Notes: a model not told the origin generated them from the letters alone. A DNA stretch of 64,000 bases from Clostridiales bacterium (GCA_030016385.1 JASEJN010000004.1:40704-104703); one strand, 5' to 3'; shown: positions 1 to 8,842, counted from the stretch's first letter. Program-made: numbers and translations.

Positions 1-1446
1 TGTGGAAGCAAAACATTGCTGAAGGATCTTTTAAGGGATAAATGGGGTTTTGACGGCTATGTAACTTCCGACTGCGGGGCTATTTCAGATTTTCATCTGC
101 ATCATAAAATAACAAATGTGCCGACAGAATCAGTGGCTCTGGCATTAAAAAACGGTTGCGATTTAAATTGCGGCAATATGTACGGCTATCTGCTCGCAGC
201 ATTAAAAGAAGGTCTTATAACCGAAGATATGATAAGAAAATCGACTATACGGCTCATGAAAACCCGTATGAAACTCGGAATGTTCGACAAGAAAACACCT
301 TTCGATGATATCACATATGATGTAGTCGATTGTGAAGAACACCGCAGGCTGAATTATGAAGTCGCCTGCCGTGCCATGGTGCTTTTAAAGAATAACGGCA
401 TACTTCCTCTTGATAAAACAAAACTTAAAAATGTAGCTGTAATAGGGCCCAATGCAAATTCCATATCTGCACTAGAGGGAAATTACTACGGCACTGCAAA
501 CCAGTACCATACTGTGCTGGAATCTATAAGAGAAGCACTGCCGGGTGCCAGGGTGAATTACTCGCAAGGCTCACACCTGTATGAATATAAAATTGAGGAT
601 ACTGGATTTTCAGAAGCCAGGACGCAGGCTGAAATGGCAGATGTCGTAGTGCTTGTGGTAGGCTTGGATGAGACAATAGAGGGCGAAGAGATGGCAGATA
701 AAAATTTTACAGGTGACAAAAAGGATCTTCTTCTGCCAGAATGCCAGAGAGATCTTATTAAAGCTGTTTGCGACAGTAAAACACCTGTGATCATCGTAAA
801 TATGTCAGGAAGTGCGATAGATTTTGGCTACGGGAATGAGCATGCTGCGGCAATCATACAGGCGTGGTATCCGGGTGCCATGGGAGGTAAGGCTGTGAGC
901 GACCTGATATTCGGCGAATACAGCCCATCGGGACGTTTGCCCGTCACATTCTATAGAAACGATAATAACTTGCCTGATTTTGAAGATTACTCAATGGATG
1001 GAAGAACCTATAAGTTCATCAAGGGAAAACCGCTGTTTCCATTTGGATACGGGTTAAGCTATACTAGATTTGAGTATTCGAACATGAAAACGGATAAAAA
1101 CATAATAAGTCCGGGTGATCCCGCCAAATGCTTCGTGAATGTCAAAAACACCGGAAAGTTCCAAGGCGAGGAGATCGTTGAACTCTATATACGCGATGAA
1201 GAGGCCTCTTTCAGAGTGCCGCATCATAAACTGTGCGGAACAAATAGGATCTCTTTGAATGCCGGAGAGGAGAAGACGGTTGAGTTTACTGTTGAACCGA
1301 AGGATATGTGCGTGATAGATGATGATGGAAATTATGTCTATGAAGGCGGAAGGTTTACATTATTTGCCGGAGGGCATCAGCCGGATGGCTACAGCAAAGA
1401 CCTCACGGGCACTAATTGCGTATCCGTTGAATTTCAGATGAGGTAA
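1..1446 (+). CDS. Glycoside hydrolase family 3 beta-glycosidase, C-terminal part (5' end outside window)
   Basis: The open frame runs in from the window edge, so only the last ~481 residues are seen. GH3 enzymes remove terminal beta-linked sugars (glucose or xylose) from oligosaccharides. The fragment opens in the end of the TIM-barrel domain with GFDGYVTSDCGAI; the Asp after TS (visible residue ~24) is at the position of the GH3 nucleophile. The GH3 C-terminal alpha/beta domain follows (VAVIGPNANS; GYGLSYTRFEY near the end of it). Last comes a fibronectin-III-like domain (residues ~385-475, ELYIRDEEASFRVPHHKL). There is no signal peptide in the visible part. The VTSDCGAI variant is common in beta-xylosidase-like members, but substrate cannot be settled from half a protein. 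Stop is TAA at 1444-1446. A 248-bp repeat follows, and the gene is not part of the rplU operon. Confidence 0.9.
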   Translation, partial: CGSKTLLKDLLRDKWGFDGYVTSDCGAISDFHLHHKITNVPTESVALALKNGCDLNCGNMYGYLLAALKEGLITEDMIRKSTIRLMKTRMKLGMFDKKTPFDDITYDVVDCEEHRRLNYEVACRAMVLLKNNGILPLDKTKLKNVAVIGPNANSISALEGNYYGTANQYHTVLESIREALPGARVNYSQGSHLYEYKIEDTGFSEARTQAEMADVVVLVVGLDETIEGEEMADKNFTGDKKDLLLPECQRDLIKAVCDSKTPVIIVNMSGSAIDFGYGNEHAAAIIQAWYPGAMGGKAVSDLIFGEYSPSGRLPVTFYRNDNNLPDFEDYSMDGRTYKFIKGKPLFPFGYGLSYTRFEYSNMKTDKNIISPGDPAKCFVNVKNTGKFQGEEIVELYIRDEEASFRVPHHKLCGTNRISLNAGEEKTVEFTVEPKDMCVIDDDGNYVYEGGRFTLFAGGHQPDGYSKDLTGTNCVSVEFQMR

Positions 1447-1472
1447 AAGGCAAACGGATTATAAGTCTGTAA

Positions 1473-1720
1473 CTTCAATTCGCAATATGAAATCAGGCAT
1501 AAATAGGATTATGTTATTTTGAGCGACGAATGAGCATTATGAGAGTTTTGATAAGTTCTTGGCCTGCTGCCGCATAAGAATCCTTAGAGCTTTTGAATGT
1601 CTGAGCAAGGTGAGTTTCAAAAGCTCTTGGATTCTTAAGGCTACTGGCCTTAGAACTTACAAAACTTGAATCTGCCGAATGAGTGTTCAAAATAACATAA
1701 GTTCATATTACGAATCGAAG
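1473..1720. repeat. 248-bp palindromic repeat, full copy 1
   Basis: Non-coding element bounded by terminal inverted repeats: CTTCAATTCGCAATATGAA on the left, and on the right the reverse complement of CTTCGATTCGTAATATGAA. Inner blocks also pair: TTATGTTATTTTGAGC with GTTCAAAATAACATAA, AAGTTCTTGGCC with GGCCTTAGAACTT, and around the centre GAGCTTTTGAA with TTCAAAAGCTC. The whole element could therefore fold into one long hairpin. It differs from the copy at 17629-17876 at only about a dozen positions. It fills most of the gap between the glycosidase and the rplU promoter. No open frame lies inside it. Confidence 0.9.
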
Positions 1721-1739
1721 TAAGTCCGTAAGAGGTTTA

Positions 1740-1768
1740 TTGACAGTTACTGTCATGTATGGTACAAT
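1740..1768 (+). promoter_or_regulatory. SigmaA promoter of the rplU operon
   Basis: TTGACA at 1740-1745 and TACAAT at 1763-1768 with a 17-base spacer, close to the sigmaA consensus. It lies just after the repeat and about 110 bases before rplU, leaving room for the leader RNA. Confidence 0.8.
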
Positions 1769-1775
1769 TTCAACG

Positions 1776-1868
1776 TAAGCCGCACGTTAAGGGTATCAAA
1801 AGCATATTATCATGAAGAAAAGCTTGCATAAATGCTACCCGATACGGCGAGACTGGGTAGAGGAGGTG
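1776..1868 (+). promoter_or_regulatory. L21-type ribosomal protein leader RNA
   Basis: The ~95-base untranslated leader has blocks that I recall as typical of the Bacillota L21 leader: CCGCAC, GGGTATCAAAAGC, then GCTACCCGATACGGCGAG and ACTGGGTAGAGGAGG. GGGTATC can pair with GATAC, and CTACCC with GGGTAG next to the Shine-Dalgarno (SD) site. Such leaders let a ribosomal protein control its own operon. This is recognised from memory of the motif, not from a covariance search. Confidence 0.65.
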
Positions 1869-1877
1869 TGTTTGACA

Positions 1878-2189
1878 ATGTATGCAATTATAGCGACAGG
1901 AGGAAAGCAGTTCAAGGTTCAAGAAGGCGATATAATATATGTCGAAAAATTGGATGCCAAGGTAGATTCTACTGTTCAATTTGATGATGTTATCGCAGTT
2001 TCGGCCGATGATAAATTGACTGTTGGGAAGCCTTTGGTTGAAGGTGCCAACGTAACAGCAAAAGTGTTATCCCATGGAAAAGAAAAAAAGGTCGTTATCT
2101 TTAAGTATAAACCTAAGAAAGACTACAGAAGGAAACAGGGACACCGTCAGCCATATACAAAAGTTCAGATAGACAAGATAAATGCATGA
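1878..2189 (+). CDS. rplU: 50S ribosomal protein bL21
   Basis: 103-residue bL21, a 23S rRNA-binding protein of the large subunit. It starts [18 protein letters not shown] and has the basic C-terminal part [18 protein letters not shown], and its length is normal. The ATG at 1878 is preferred to the in-frame TTG at 1872 because the family starts with MYAII and AGGAGGTG at 1861-1868 is well spaced. rpmA follows after only 34 bases. The ribosomal-protease gene prp (ysxB), usual between these two genes in Bacillota, is absent. Confidence 0.97.
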   Translation: MYAIIATGGKQFKVQEGDIIYVEKLDAKVDSTVQFDDVIAVSADDKLTVGKPLVEGANVTAKVLSHGKEKKVVIFKYKPKKDYRRKQGHRQPYTKVQIDKINA

Positions 2190-2223
2190 AGTTAAGATAA
2201 ATCTGTAACGGGAGGTGTAATAC

Positions 2224-2493
2224 ATGGCTCATAAAAAGGGAGTAGGAAGTTCCAGAAACGGCAGAGAGAGCGAATCAAAACGACTTGGTGTTAAAAGAGG
2301 AGACGGTCAGGCTGTTTTGGCGGGAAATATTCTTGTAAGGCAAAGGGGCACAAGGATATATCCCGGTATAAATGTTGGAATAGGAAAAGATGATACATTA
2401 TTTGCGAAAATTAACGGCAAAGTTAAATTTGAAAGAAACGGCAGAGACAAGAAAAAGGTAAGCGTTTATCCTGAACAGGAAGCAGCTCAATAA
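2224..2493 (+). CDS. rpmA: 50S ribosomal protein bL27
   Basis: 89-residue bL27, whose N-terminus reaches the peptidyl-transferase centre. It begins directly with [20 protein letters not shown]. Many Bacillota bL27 proteins carry a short N-terminal extension (ending ...FFA) that the protease Prp removes. Here there is no extension and no prp gene beside it, so the two absences fit each other. SD GGGAGGTG lies at 2210-2217. A hairpin at 2509-2553 probably ends the transcript. Confidence 0.97.
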   Translation: MAHKKGVGSSRNGRESESKRLGVKRGDGQAVLAGNILVRQRGTRIYPGINVGIGKDDTLFAKINGKVKFERNGRDKKKVSVYPEQEAAQ

Positions 2494-2508
2494 TCAAGCC
2501 ATTTAATG

Positions 2509-2553
2509 AAGGGCTTATGTATATTGATATAAGATATGCATATGCCCTTTTAT
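2509..2553 (+). terminator. Probable terminator after rpmA
   Basis: Two arms of 15 bases (2509-2523 and 2535-2549, AAGGGC...GCCCTT) pair with one mismatch and one G-U around an 11-base loop. A short T-rich stretch follows. Confidence 0.5.
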
Positions 2554-2609
2554 AGTATGGGATTTGTCAGAGTATAATCTATTAAAGCTGTTTAAGGAAG
2601 TGGTATTAT

Positions 2610-3203
2610 TTGGATAATGCATTTGTTAGAGATAAGGAAAATGCCGGCTGTATTATAGAATATATGAGGAAACAAAGACATGATTTTATGAATCATATAC
2701 AGGTAATATGGGGTTATATGCAGCTTAAAAAGTATGAAAAAGCAGCGGATTATATAAAGCATATAAACAAAAGGTATGATGTTTACGGCGATATATACAG
2801 GATTCAAAACCCTTTGCTTTCGTTATCTTTATATTCACTTGTAAGAGAAGCATATAAGAACGATATAGATATCGATATGGAAATTGAAACCGATTCATCA
2901 GTAAACAATTTTTTCGATTCAGGATATGAAAATATAGCTGAGTCGATGATAAAGCTGTTCGATTATATTATCGGTAAAACCCAGCAAAAAAGCGACAAAA
3001 TAATTTATATAGATGTTTATACTGAAGATAATAAATTATACATAACTTTTTCAAACAATATAAATAACGAAGTAAATATATACGGTAATAATCGTGAAGA
3101 TGAATTGGCAAAAACAGTAGAAGAGTTTAAGGGACTCAATATTGATATATCATATTCCATGCATCAAAACGATTTGGCATTGTCTTTAATATTTTGCAGC
3201 TGA
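2610..3203 (+). CDS. Spo0B-like sensor-histidine-kinase-type phosphotransferase
   Basis: 197-residue protein with the phospho-acceptor helix RKQRHDFMNHIQVIWGYMQL near residue 25; the His of RHDF is the likely phosphorylation site. The rest resembles a reduced ATPase-type domain (a beta-rich part around residues 120-195) without clear N, G1 or G2 ATP-binding boxes. In Bacilli, Spo0B passes phosphate from Spo0F to Spo0A and its gene lies between rpmA and obg, exactly as here. Many Clostridia lack a Spo0F-Spo0B relay, so the role in this organism is inferred from fold and position. The start is TTG at 2610 with AAGGAAGTGG upstream. Confidence 0.7.
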   Translation: MDNAFVRDKENAGCIIEYMRKQRHDFMNHIQVIWGYMQLKKYEKAADYIKHINKRYDVYGDIYRIQNPLLSLSLYSLVREAYKNDIDIDMEIETDSSVNNFFDSGYENIAESMIKLFDYIIGKTQQKSDKIIYIDVYTEDNKLYITFSNNINNEVNIYGNNREDELAKTVEEFKGLNIDISYSMHQNDLALSLIFCS

Positions 3204-3284
3204 ATGATATACTGCTTAAATGTTTTTTATCTGCTAATAATAACTATGTGTAGTTGTGAAAAATACAGTGCGGTGGTGGTTTAA

Positions 3285-4565
3285 ATGTTTATAGATACTG
3301 CAAATATATATGTAAAGTCAGGAAACGGCGGTAATGGTGCCGTATCTTTTAGAAGGGAAAAATATGTGCCCAAGGGAGGACCGGACGGCGGAGATGCCGG
3401 AAGGGGTGGCGATGTGATATTCGAAGCCGATTCGGATATCAGGACTCTTATGGATTTTAGATACAAAAGAAAATATGTTGCCGAAAATGGTGAAGATGGC
3501 GGTACGAACAACTGCCATGGAAGGGATGGAAGCAGCCTAATAATAAAAATTCCCAAGGGGACGCTGGTAAAGGATGCCGAAAGTCAGAGGATAATAGCGG
3601 ATCTGACAGAAGACGGGCAGAAAGTTATAGTGGCAAGAGGCGGAAGAGGCGGAAGAGGAAATACAAGGTTTAAAAATCCCACGAGGCAGGCACCGAATTT
3701 TGCGGAGCCGGGGCAGGAGGGCGAGGAGATGAATATCGGCCTTGAACTTAAGCTTCTGGCAGACGTCGGCCTTATAGGATTTCCTAATGTAGGTAAATCT
3801 ACAATACTTTCCATGGTAACGGCCGCTAAGCCCAAGATAGCCGATTACCACTTTACGACCTTGACACCCAATTTGGGAGTTGTGGAACTTTCTGGAGGCA
3901 AAAGTTTTGTGCTTGCCGACATACCGGGACTGATCGAGGGCGCACATGAAGGAAGCGGACTTGGCTTTGAGTTTTTAAAGCATATAGAGAGGACAAAAGT
4001 CCTTATACATGTGGTTGATATATCAGGTATTGAGGGAAGGAATCCCATAGATGATTTTGATAAAATAAATGGTGAACTGAAAATGTATAATCCGGAGCTT
4101 GTAAAAAAGATGCAGGTTGTTGCTGCCAACAAAAGCGATATTACCGGCTCTGGGGAAAATTTTATTGCCTTTGAGAAGGAAATGAAAACAAGAGGAATAA
4201 AGGTATTCAAGGTATCTGCCGCAACCAATAGCAATCTTAAGGAGCTTATGTACTATGTTTCGGATATGTTGGATAAAATTCCCGAAGAAAAAAGCAATAT
4301 ATCCCTCGAACAGGAATATTTTAAGCTGGATGATGAAAAGGATTCAAAGGGATATGAAATAAAAATCGAGAACAATAAATATGTGATTACAGGTTCATAT
4401 GTAGACAGATTGTTTAAAAAATTCAATATAAACGACAGTGAATCCCTTAGATATTTTGAAAAAGCCATTCAGAAAAAAGGAATAATAGATGAGCTTAAAC
4501 AGATGGGAGCAAAAGAAGGGGACACTATAAAAATGAATGATTTCGAATTTGATTTTGTAGAATAA
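3285..4565 (+). CDS. obgE: GTPase ObgE/CgtA
   Basis: 426-residue GTPase needed for 50S subunit assembly and linked to ppGpp and, in Bacilli, to sporulation. Residues 1-158 form the glycine-rich Obg fold (SGNGGNGAVSFRREKYVPKG, GGDAGRGGDV). The G domain follows: G1 GFPNVGKST (~165-173), G3 DIPGLIEGAHEGSGLG, G4 NKSD. The last ~75 residues are the OCT domain found in Bacillota Obg. Its place after a Spo0B-like gene matches Bacillus. The start is ATG at 3285 with the weak SD GGTGGTGG. Confidence 0.97.
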   Translation: MFIDTANIYVKSGNGGNGAVSFRREKYVPKGGPDGGDAGRGGDVIFEADSDIRTLMDFRYKRKYVAENGEDGGTNNCHGRDGSSLIIKIPKGTLVKDAESQRIIADLTEDGQKVIVARGGRGGRGNTRFKNPTRQAPNFAEPGQEGEEMNIGLELKLLADVGLIGFPNVGKSTILSMVTAAKPKIADYHFTTLTPNLGVVELSGGKSFVLADIPGLIEGAHEGSGLGFEFLKHIERTKVLIHVVDISGIEGRNPIDDFDKINGELKMYNPELVKKMQVVAANKSDITGSGENFIAFEKEMKTRGIKVFKVSAATNSNLKELMYYVSDMLDKIPEEKSNISLEQEYFKLDDEKDSKGYEIKIENNKYVITGSYVDRLFKKFNINDSESLRYFEKAIQKKGIIDELKQMGAKEGDTIKMNDFEFDFVE

Positions 4566-4571
4566 TAAAAA

Positions 4572-4602
4572 ATAATATTCTTCAAATATAAAATATGTGT
4601 CC
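4572..4602. repeat. Half copy of the short GAAGAATATTCTTC palindrome
   Basis: AATATTCTTCAAATATAAAA followed by TATGTGTCC. It matches one arm of the full palindrome at 60644-60695. Confidence 0.6.
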
Positions 4603-4692
4603 GTTAAAAATTGTCTTCCTTTTAAATTATATAGTTTTAGTGTACAATATGTTTAACCGGAGTTTATTAGAACGTATTGGGAGACATAAGAG

Positions 4693-5346
4693 ATGGAGGA
4701 TATACTATATAAGCTAAAGAAGCAAAGAGTAAAGAGGGTCGCGCTGATGGGCGGCACCTTTGATCCGGTCCATATAGGACACCTTATAACTGCTGAAACC
4801 GTAAGAGAAAGATTTAACTTAGATAAGGTGGTGTTTATACCTGACGGCAACCCACCGCATAAAGATAACCGTAATATATCATCGTGCATACAAAGGTATG
4901 ATATGCTTCAGATGGCGGTAGTATCGGATCCATATTTTGACGTATCAAGGATAGAGATCGACCGCCAGGGCATAACATATACTATAGATACTATAATCAA
5001 AGTAAGAGAAATACTTGGTAATAGCATCGAAATTTATTTTATAACCGGAGCCGATACGGTACTTGAGATACTGACATGGAAAGATTCATACAAGCTTTTG
5101 ACCCTCTGCAAATTTGTCGCTGTGAACAGGCCGGGTTATGATAGTGAGCTGTTAAGCAGAAGAATATTTGAACTCAGGCACGATTTCAACTGTGATATAA
5201 TATCTATAGATGTTCCGGGAATTGATATATCGTCTTCAATGATAAGGGAAAGAGTTTCAAAAGGACAGTCTATAAAATATATGGTGCCGGAAAATGTTGA
5301 ACAGTATATTTTAAAAAATAATTTGTATAACCAATGGAGTGAATAA
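4693..5346 (+). CDS. nadD: Nicotinate-nucleotide adenylyltransferase
   Basis: 217 residues. It transfers AMP from ATP to nicotinate mononucleotide, the step before NAD synthetase. The nucleotidyltransferase signature GGTFDPVHIGHL is near residues 20-31, with the HIGH-like HIGH motif. ISSSMIRERV near the C-terminus is the second ATP site. About 15 residues precede the usual start, but no better start codon lies downstream, and ATG 4693 has GGGAGA upstream. yqeK follows after one base, so the two are translationally linked. Confidence 0.95.
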   Translation: MEDILYKLKKQRVKRVALMGGTFDPVHIGHLITAETVRERFNLDKVVFIPDGNPPHKDNRNISSCIQRYDMLQMAVVSDPYFDVSRIEIDRQGITYTIDTIIKVREILGNSIEIYFITGADTVLEILTWKDSYKLLTLCKFVAVNRPGYDSELLSRRIFELRHDFNCDIISIDVPGIDISSSMIRERVSKGQSIKYMVPENVEQYILKNNLYNQWSE

Positions 5347-5347
5347 T

Positions 5348-5914
5348 ATGAAGGAAGAAGATATATACCTTAAGTTGAAGAGCATGATAAGCGAGGAAAG
5401 ATACAATCATTCTCTCGGGGTCCAGAAGACAGCGGTAAAACTTGCAAAAAAGTATAATGCCGATGTCGCCAAGGCATCACTTGCCGGACTGATACACGAT
5501 TGTGCCAAGGGCTTTTCAACGGATGAGCTTTTAAAGTTGGCAAAAGAATTTAAAATCGGTATAAAAAAAATATTTGTCATGCAGCCTGAGCTCCTTCACG
5601 GTCCCGTAGGGGCGTATGTCGCCAGAAGGGATTTTGGCGTCAATGATGAGGAAATACTGCATTCCATTGAATATCATACGACAGGCTGTGAGAACATGTC
5701 TATGCTCGATAAAATAATATATATGGCTGACTTTATAGAGCCCAACAGGGATTTTGAGGGTGTCGAAAAGCTAAGGACGGCGGCATTTGAAGATATTGAC
5801 AAAGGGGTATTGCTTGCAATTGAAAGTACTATACTGTATGTTATAAATAGAGGACAATTACTGGACACTTTAACAGTTGATGCAAGGAATTTTATACTAT
5901 GTCAAAATAAATAA
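5348..5914 (+). CDS. yqeK: HD-domain diadenosine tetraphosphatase YqeK
   Basis: 188 residues. HD-family hydrolase with HS (RYNHSLGVQKTA), HD (LIHDCAKG), H (LLHGPVGAYVA) and HSIEYHTTG motifs in order, as in YqeK, which splits Ap4A symmetrically to two ADP. ATG 5348 is chosen over the in-frame GTG at 5339: GGAG at 5336-5339 is then the SD at a good distance, and the gene starts one base after the nadD stop. The nadD-yqeK order is standard in Bacillota. Confidence 0.92.
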   Translation: MKEEDIYLKLKSMISEERYNHSLGVQKTAVKLAKKYNADVAKASLAGLIHDCAKGFSTDELLKLAKEFKIGIKKIFVMQPELLHGPVGAYVARRDFGVNDEEILHSIEYHTTGCENMSMLDKIIYMADFIEPNRDFEGVEKLRTAAFEDIDKGVLLAIESTILYVINRGQLLDTLTVDARNFILCQNK

Positions 5915-5956
5915 AATTTAGTATCTTTTATATAGTATCTTTTAAGGAGTCTGTTT

Positions 5957-7192
5957 ATGAAAAAAATTTTAGGTGTAGTAGCTGTAATACTCATGGTGGT
6001 TGTGGTCGCAGGCAGCGCAGCAGTATATCTTTATTTGGACAGTTTTTCAAAGAAAAAGAATACCGGAAATGAAGCAGAGGCCCAGCCTAAAGCTGTGAAG
6101 CCGGGAAAGCCTTTTAATGTATTGATTTTGGGAGTGGACATAGGAACTGTGGGCTCTAAAAACGGTCCCAAAAGATCGGATACTATGATAATCGTACATT
6201 ATGATCCGAATTCATCAGAAATGTCCATGGTATCGATCCCGAGGGATACTAAAGTTACTATAAACGGAAGCGTAGAAAAGATTAATGCTGCAAATGCATA
6301 TGGTGGGACTGAACTTGCAGTAAAAACTGTTGAGGACCTTTTGGACATTGATATAAATTATTTTGTTGAAATCAATTATGAAGGATTCAGAAAAATAATA
6401 GATGCGATGGGCGGAATCGATGTCGTTATACCATATAACATGAATTACGATGATCCTGCTCAAAATCTTCACATTCATTTTACAAAGGGGCAAAGCGTCC
6501 ATCTAAACGGGCAAAAGGCCGAGGAGTTTGTCAGGTGGAGGAAAAATAATAACGGTTCTGGTTATGCCGAAGGAGATCTTGGCAGGATTCAAACCCAGCA
6601 GGATTTTATGATAAAAGTAATTGAAAAGTTGAAATCCCCTTCAACAGTATTGAAACTGCCTTATATTATGAAAATACTGCCGGAGTATGTAGATACAAAT
6701 ATGGAGCCCATGACGATGCTTGGCTTGTCGAAGGATTTGCCGAAAATAAATGCGAGTTCCATTCAAAAATATACTTTGCAGGGAGATCCGAAATATATAG
6801 GTGGTATATCCTATATTATATATAAACCTGAAAAAAATAAGGAGATCATAGCTGCTTTGGGAATAGAAAACGTATCTGATAGCACTTTAGAGGTTGACAA
6901 AAGCGCCATAAAAATTCAAATATTAAATGGCTCAAATGTGAATGGTGCTGCATCAAAATTAAGGAATGCCCTTAAGAAAAAAGGCTATAATGTGGTAAGC
7001 ATCGGAAATATTTCAGGCGTTGATCTTAATAATTCATATATAATCGATAAAACATTAAAACAAGGCAATGCGAATGCGGTGGCATCAGAACTTGATATAA
7101 GCCATATCGAAAAAAAACAGGATAAATTATCGAAAGTGGACATCTTGATAATTTTAGGGAAAGATACGGAAAATATTATAAACAATATATAG
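5957..7192 (+). CDS. LytR-CpsA-Psr (LCP) family cell-wall polymer ligase
   Basis: 411 residues. One N-terminal membrane helix (residues ~4-28) anchors an extracellular LCP domain (~50-210) with the conserved Asp and Arg motifs LGVDIGTVGSK, RSDTMIIVHYD and SIPRDT. A LytR_C domain follows near the C-terminus (~315-405, KIQILNGSNVNGAASKLRN). LCP enzymes attach teichoic-acid-like polymers to peptidoglycan. The gene sits in the nadD-yqeK-LCP-rsfS order common in Clostridia. The substrate polymer cannot be read from sequence. Confidence 0.92.
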   Translation: MKKILGVVAVILMVVVVAGSAAVYLYLDSFSKKKNTGNEAEAQPKAVKPGKPFNVLILGVDIGTVGSKNGPKRSDTMIIVHYDPNSSEMSMVSIPRDTKVTINGSVEKINAANAYGGTELAVKTVEDLLDIDINYFVEINYEGFRKIIDAMGGIDVVIPYNMNYDDPAQNLHIHFTKGQSVHLNGQKAEEFVRWRKNNNGSGYAEGDLGRIQTQQDFMIKVIEKLKSPSTVLKLPYIMKILPEYVDTNMEPMTMLGLSKDLPKINASSIQKYTLQGDPKYIGGISYIIYKPEKNKEIIAALGIENVSDSTLEVDKSAIKIQILNGSNVNGAASKLRNALKKKGYNVVSIGNISGVDLNNSYIIDKTLKQGNANAVASELDISHIEKKQDKLSKVDILIILGKDTENIINNI

Positions 7193-7224
7193 TATATAGA
7201 TAAATAATATGGGGGGCATATTTT

Positions 7225-7572
7225 TTGGTTGATAACTACAGCAGTGCTTTTATATTAAGAGCATGCAGCGCGGCAGACAGCAAAAAAGCACAGGATATCA
7301 AAGTACTTGATTTAAGAGGAATATCTCCAATTGCAGATTATTTTATAATATGCAGCGGTAAATCTGTCATACAGGTAAAAGCTATAGCAGATGAGATCGA
7401 AGGTAAGCTTGTTGAAAGCGGTTATGTATTAAATCATAAAGAAGGATATGATTCTGGAAGATGGGTCTTGCTGGATTTTGGCAGTGTAATAATACATGTA
7501 TTTCATAATGAAGACAGAGACTTTTATAATCTTGAAAGATTATGGGCCGACGCTGAAGTTATAAATATATGA
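7225..7572 (+). CDS. rsfS: Ribosomal silencing factor RsfS
   Basis: 115 residues, Iojap/DUF143 family. RsfS binds uL14 and blocks joining of ribosomal subunits when nutrients are short. The family motifs LDLRGISPIADYFIICSG and GYDSGRWVLLDFGSVIIHVF are intact. The start is TTG at 7225, following a G-rich SD (GGGGGG). The gene converges on the carboxypeptidase gene 28 bases away. Confidence 0.95.
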   Translation: MVDNYSSAFILRACSAADSKKAQDIKVLDLRGISPIADYFIICSGKSVIQVKAIADEIEGKLVESGYVLNHKEGYDSGRWVLLDFGSVIIHVFHNEDRDFYNLERLWADAEVINI

Positions 7573-7584
7573 TTGGGAATATAA

Positions 7585-7624
7585 AAAGGGGAGCATGCTA
7601 TTAATTGTTCATGCTCCTCTTTCT
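7585..7624. terminator. Bidirectional terminator between rsfS and the carboxypeptidase gene
   Basis: AAAGGGGAGCATG (7585-7597) pairs with CATGCTCCTCTTT (7610-7622). Read on the minus strand the stem is followed by TTTTTA, and on the plus strand by TTTCTT. It overlaps the stop codon of the minus-strand gene. Confidence 0.75.
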
Positions 7625-8842
7625 TGATGAAAATATTTTGTACAATGCAAAAGAGCCTGCCAATAAAAATAATGACGCAGGGATTGAAGCGATAATATTG
7701 AAGGATTTTTTCACCTCGCCGTTTTCATCGCTTTTGTAACTGCTTAAAAGTGTAGCATTTAAATTGCCGGCAGCGAGAAGATCGACCGTTCCTATCTTTT
7801 TACCATGATCAAAATACTCGGCATATCCTAGTTTTTCGCCTTTTGTTATGCTGGTAACGGCACTGGCGGTTATTATGATATTTTTGCTTATATCCGGCAC
7901 TTCATCTTTTGGATAAGTATAATAAAGATCTTCCTTCGCCAGAAGAGGTATTTGAGTTTCCGAATCAGTTACCCTTATGCTTGTAACTTCACTATTCTGG
8001 GATAATTCCTTTACCGTGGAAAAATCATTGAAGCCATAATTTAAAAGTGAGGAAGCATCTTCAAATAATCCCGGCTTTTTATCGTGGAGGAGCACAACTA
8101 TGAGTTCTCTTCCGTTTCTGTATGCTGAGCCTACAAAACTGTGGCCTGCCTCTGATGTATAGCCTACCTTTATGCCATTAGCCCCGTCCACGTGGTATTT
8201 TGTGTTCAATATTAGCATATCATTGGTATTTAACGACCTTTGCTCAGGCTGTTTGTTCGTAGGAGGTATAGAGTAGGATTTGGTATTGACAATTTGCCTG
8301 AATGTTTCATTTTTCATCGCTTCCCTTGCTATAAGCGATAAATCATAGGCAGTAGTATAGTGTGCAGGGTCATATAAACCATGCGGATTAGCAAAATGCG
8401 TATTTAAACATCCGAGTTGTTCGGCTTTTTTATTCATAAGATCAGCAAAAGCAGCTTCAGAACCTGCAACGTGTTCGGCAAAGGCAAGAGCCACATCATT
8501 GGCGGATGCGATAAGCAGTGCATGGAGGAGCTGGTCTACTGTGAACTCTTCATCTAAAAATAGATATATTTTGCTTCCATCGATGAAAGATGACGGTTTT
8601 TTGCCTATGATAACCTTGTCGTCAAGCTTGCAGTACTCGAGTACAAGCAATGCTGTCATTATTTTTGTGGTACTTGCAGGATAGAATTTTGTATCTTTGT
8701 TTTTTTCGTACAGTATTTGTCCTGAATCCGCATCAACAAGCACGGCACCGTCTGCGACAACGGGAGGATGAGACGCCGCAAAGGCTTCTACTGGCCGAAT
8801 GGATAAATATATAATTAACAAAATCAATAAAACTTTTTTCAC
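7601..8842 (-). CDS. Serine-type D-Ala-D-Ala carboxypeptidase (DacF/PBP5 family)
   Basis: 413 residues. It trims the terminal D-Ala from peptidoglycan stem peptides outside the membrane. An N-terminal signal peptide ends near residue 23. The catalytic SxxK is STTK (57-60) and the second motif is SAN (113-115). The KTG box reads KVG (225-227) in GIKVGYTSEAGH, a mild variant of the usual KTG. A PBP5_C-like domain follows, then a C-terminal membrane helix and a basic tail. The start is GTG at 8842 with AGGGGGGC upstream. Two hairpins lie in its upstream region (8891-8962). A DacF (sporulation) or DacA (vegetative) role is not decided by sequence. Confidence 0.92.
   Translation of the reverse strand: MKKVLLILLIIYLSIRPVEAFAASHPPVVADGAVLVDADSGQILYEKNKDTKFYPASTTKIMTALLVLEYCKLDDKVIIGKKPSSFIDGSKIYLFLDEEFTVDQLLHALLIASANDVALAFAEHVAGSEAAFADLMNKKAEQLGCLNTHFANPHGLYDPAHYTTAYDLSLIAREAMKNETFRQIVNTKSYSIPPTNKQPEQRSLNTNDMLILNTKYHVDGANGIKVGYTSEAGHSFVGSAYRNGRELIVVLLHDKKPGLFEDASSLLNYGFNDFSTVKELSQNSEVTSIRVTDSETQIPLLAKEDLYYTYPKDEVPDISKNIIITASAVTSITKGEKLGYAEYFDHGKKIGTVDLLAAGNLNATLLSSYKSDENGEVKKSFNIIASIPASLFLLAGSFALYKIFSSRKRSMNN

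Noticed and set aside
1473..1720. 248-bp repeat as an insertion sequence with its own transposase
   Set aside because: No open frame of useful size in either strand; at most a non-autonomous element.
1812..1877. Longer rplU start at ATG 1812
   Set aside because: That stretch is the L21-type leader RNA and the SD lies after it; bL21 proteins begin MYAII.
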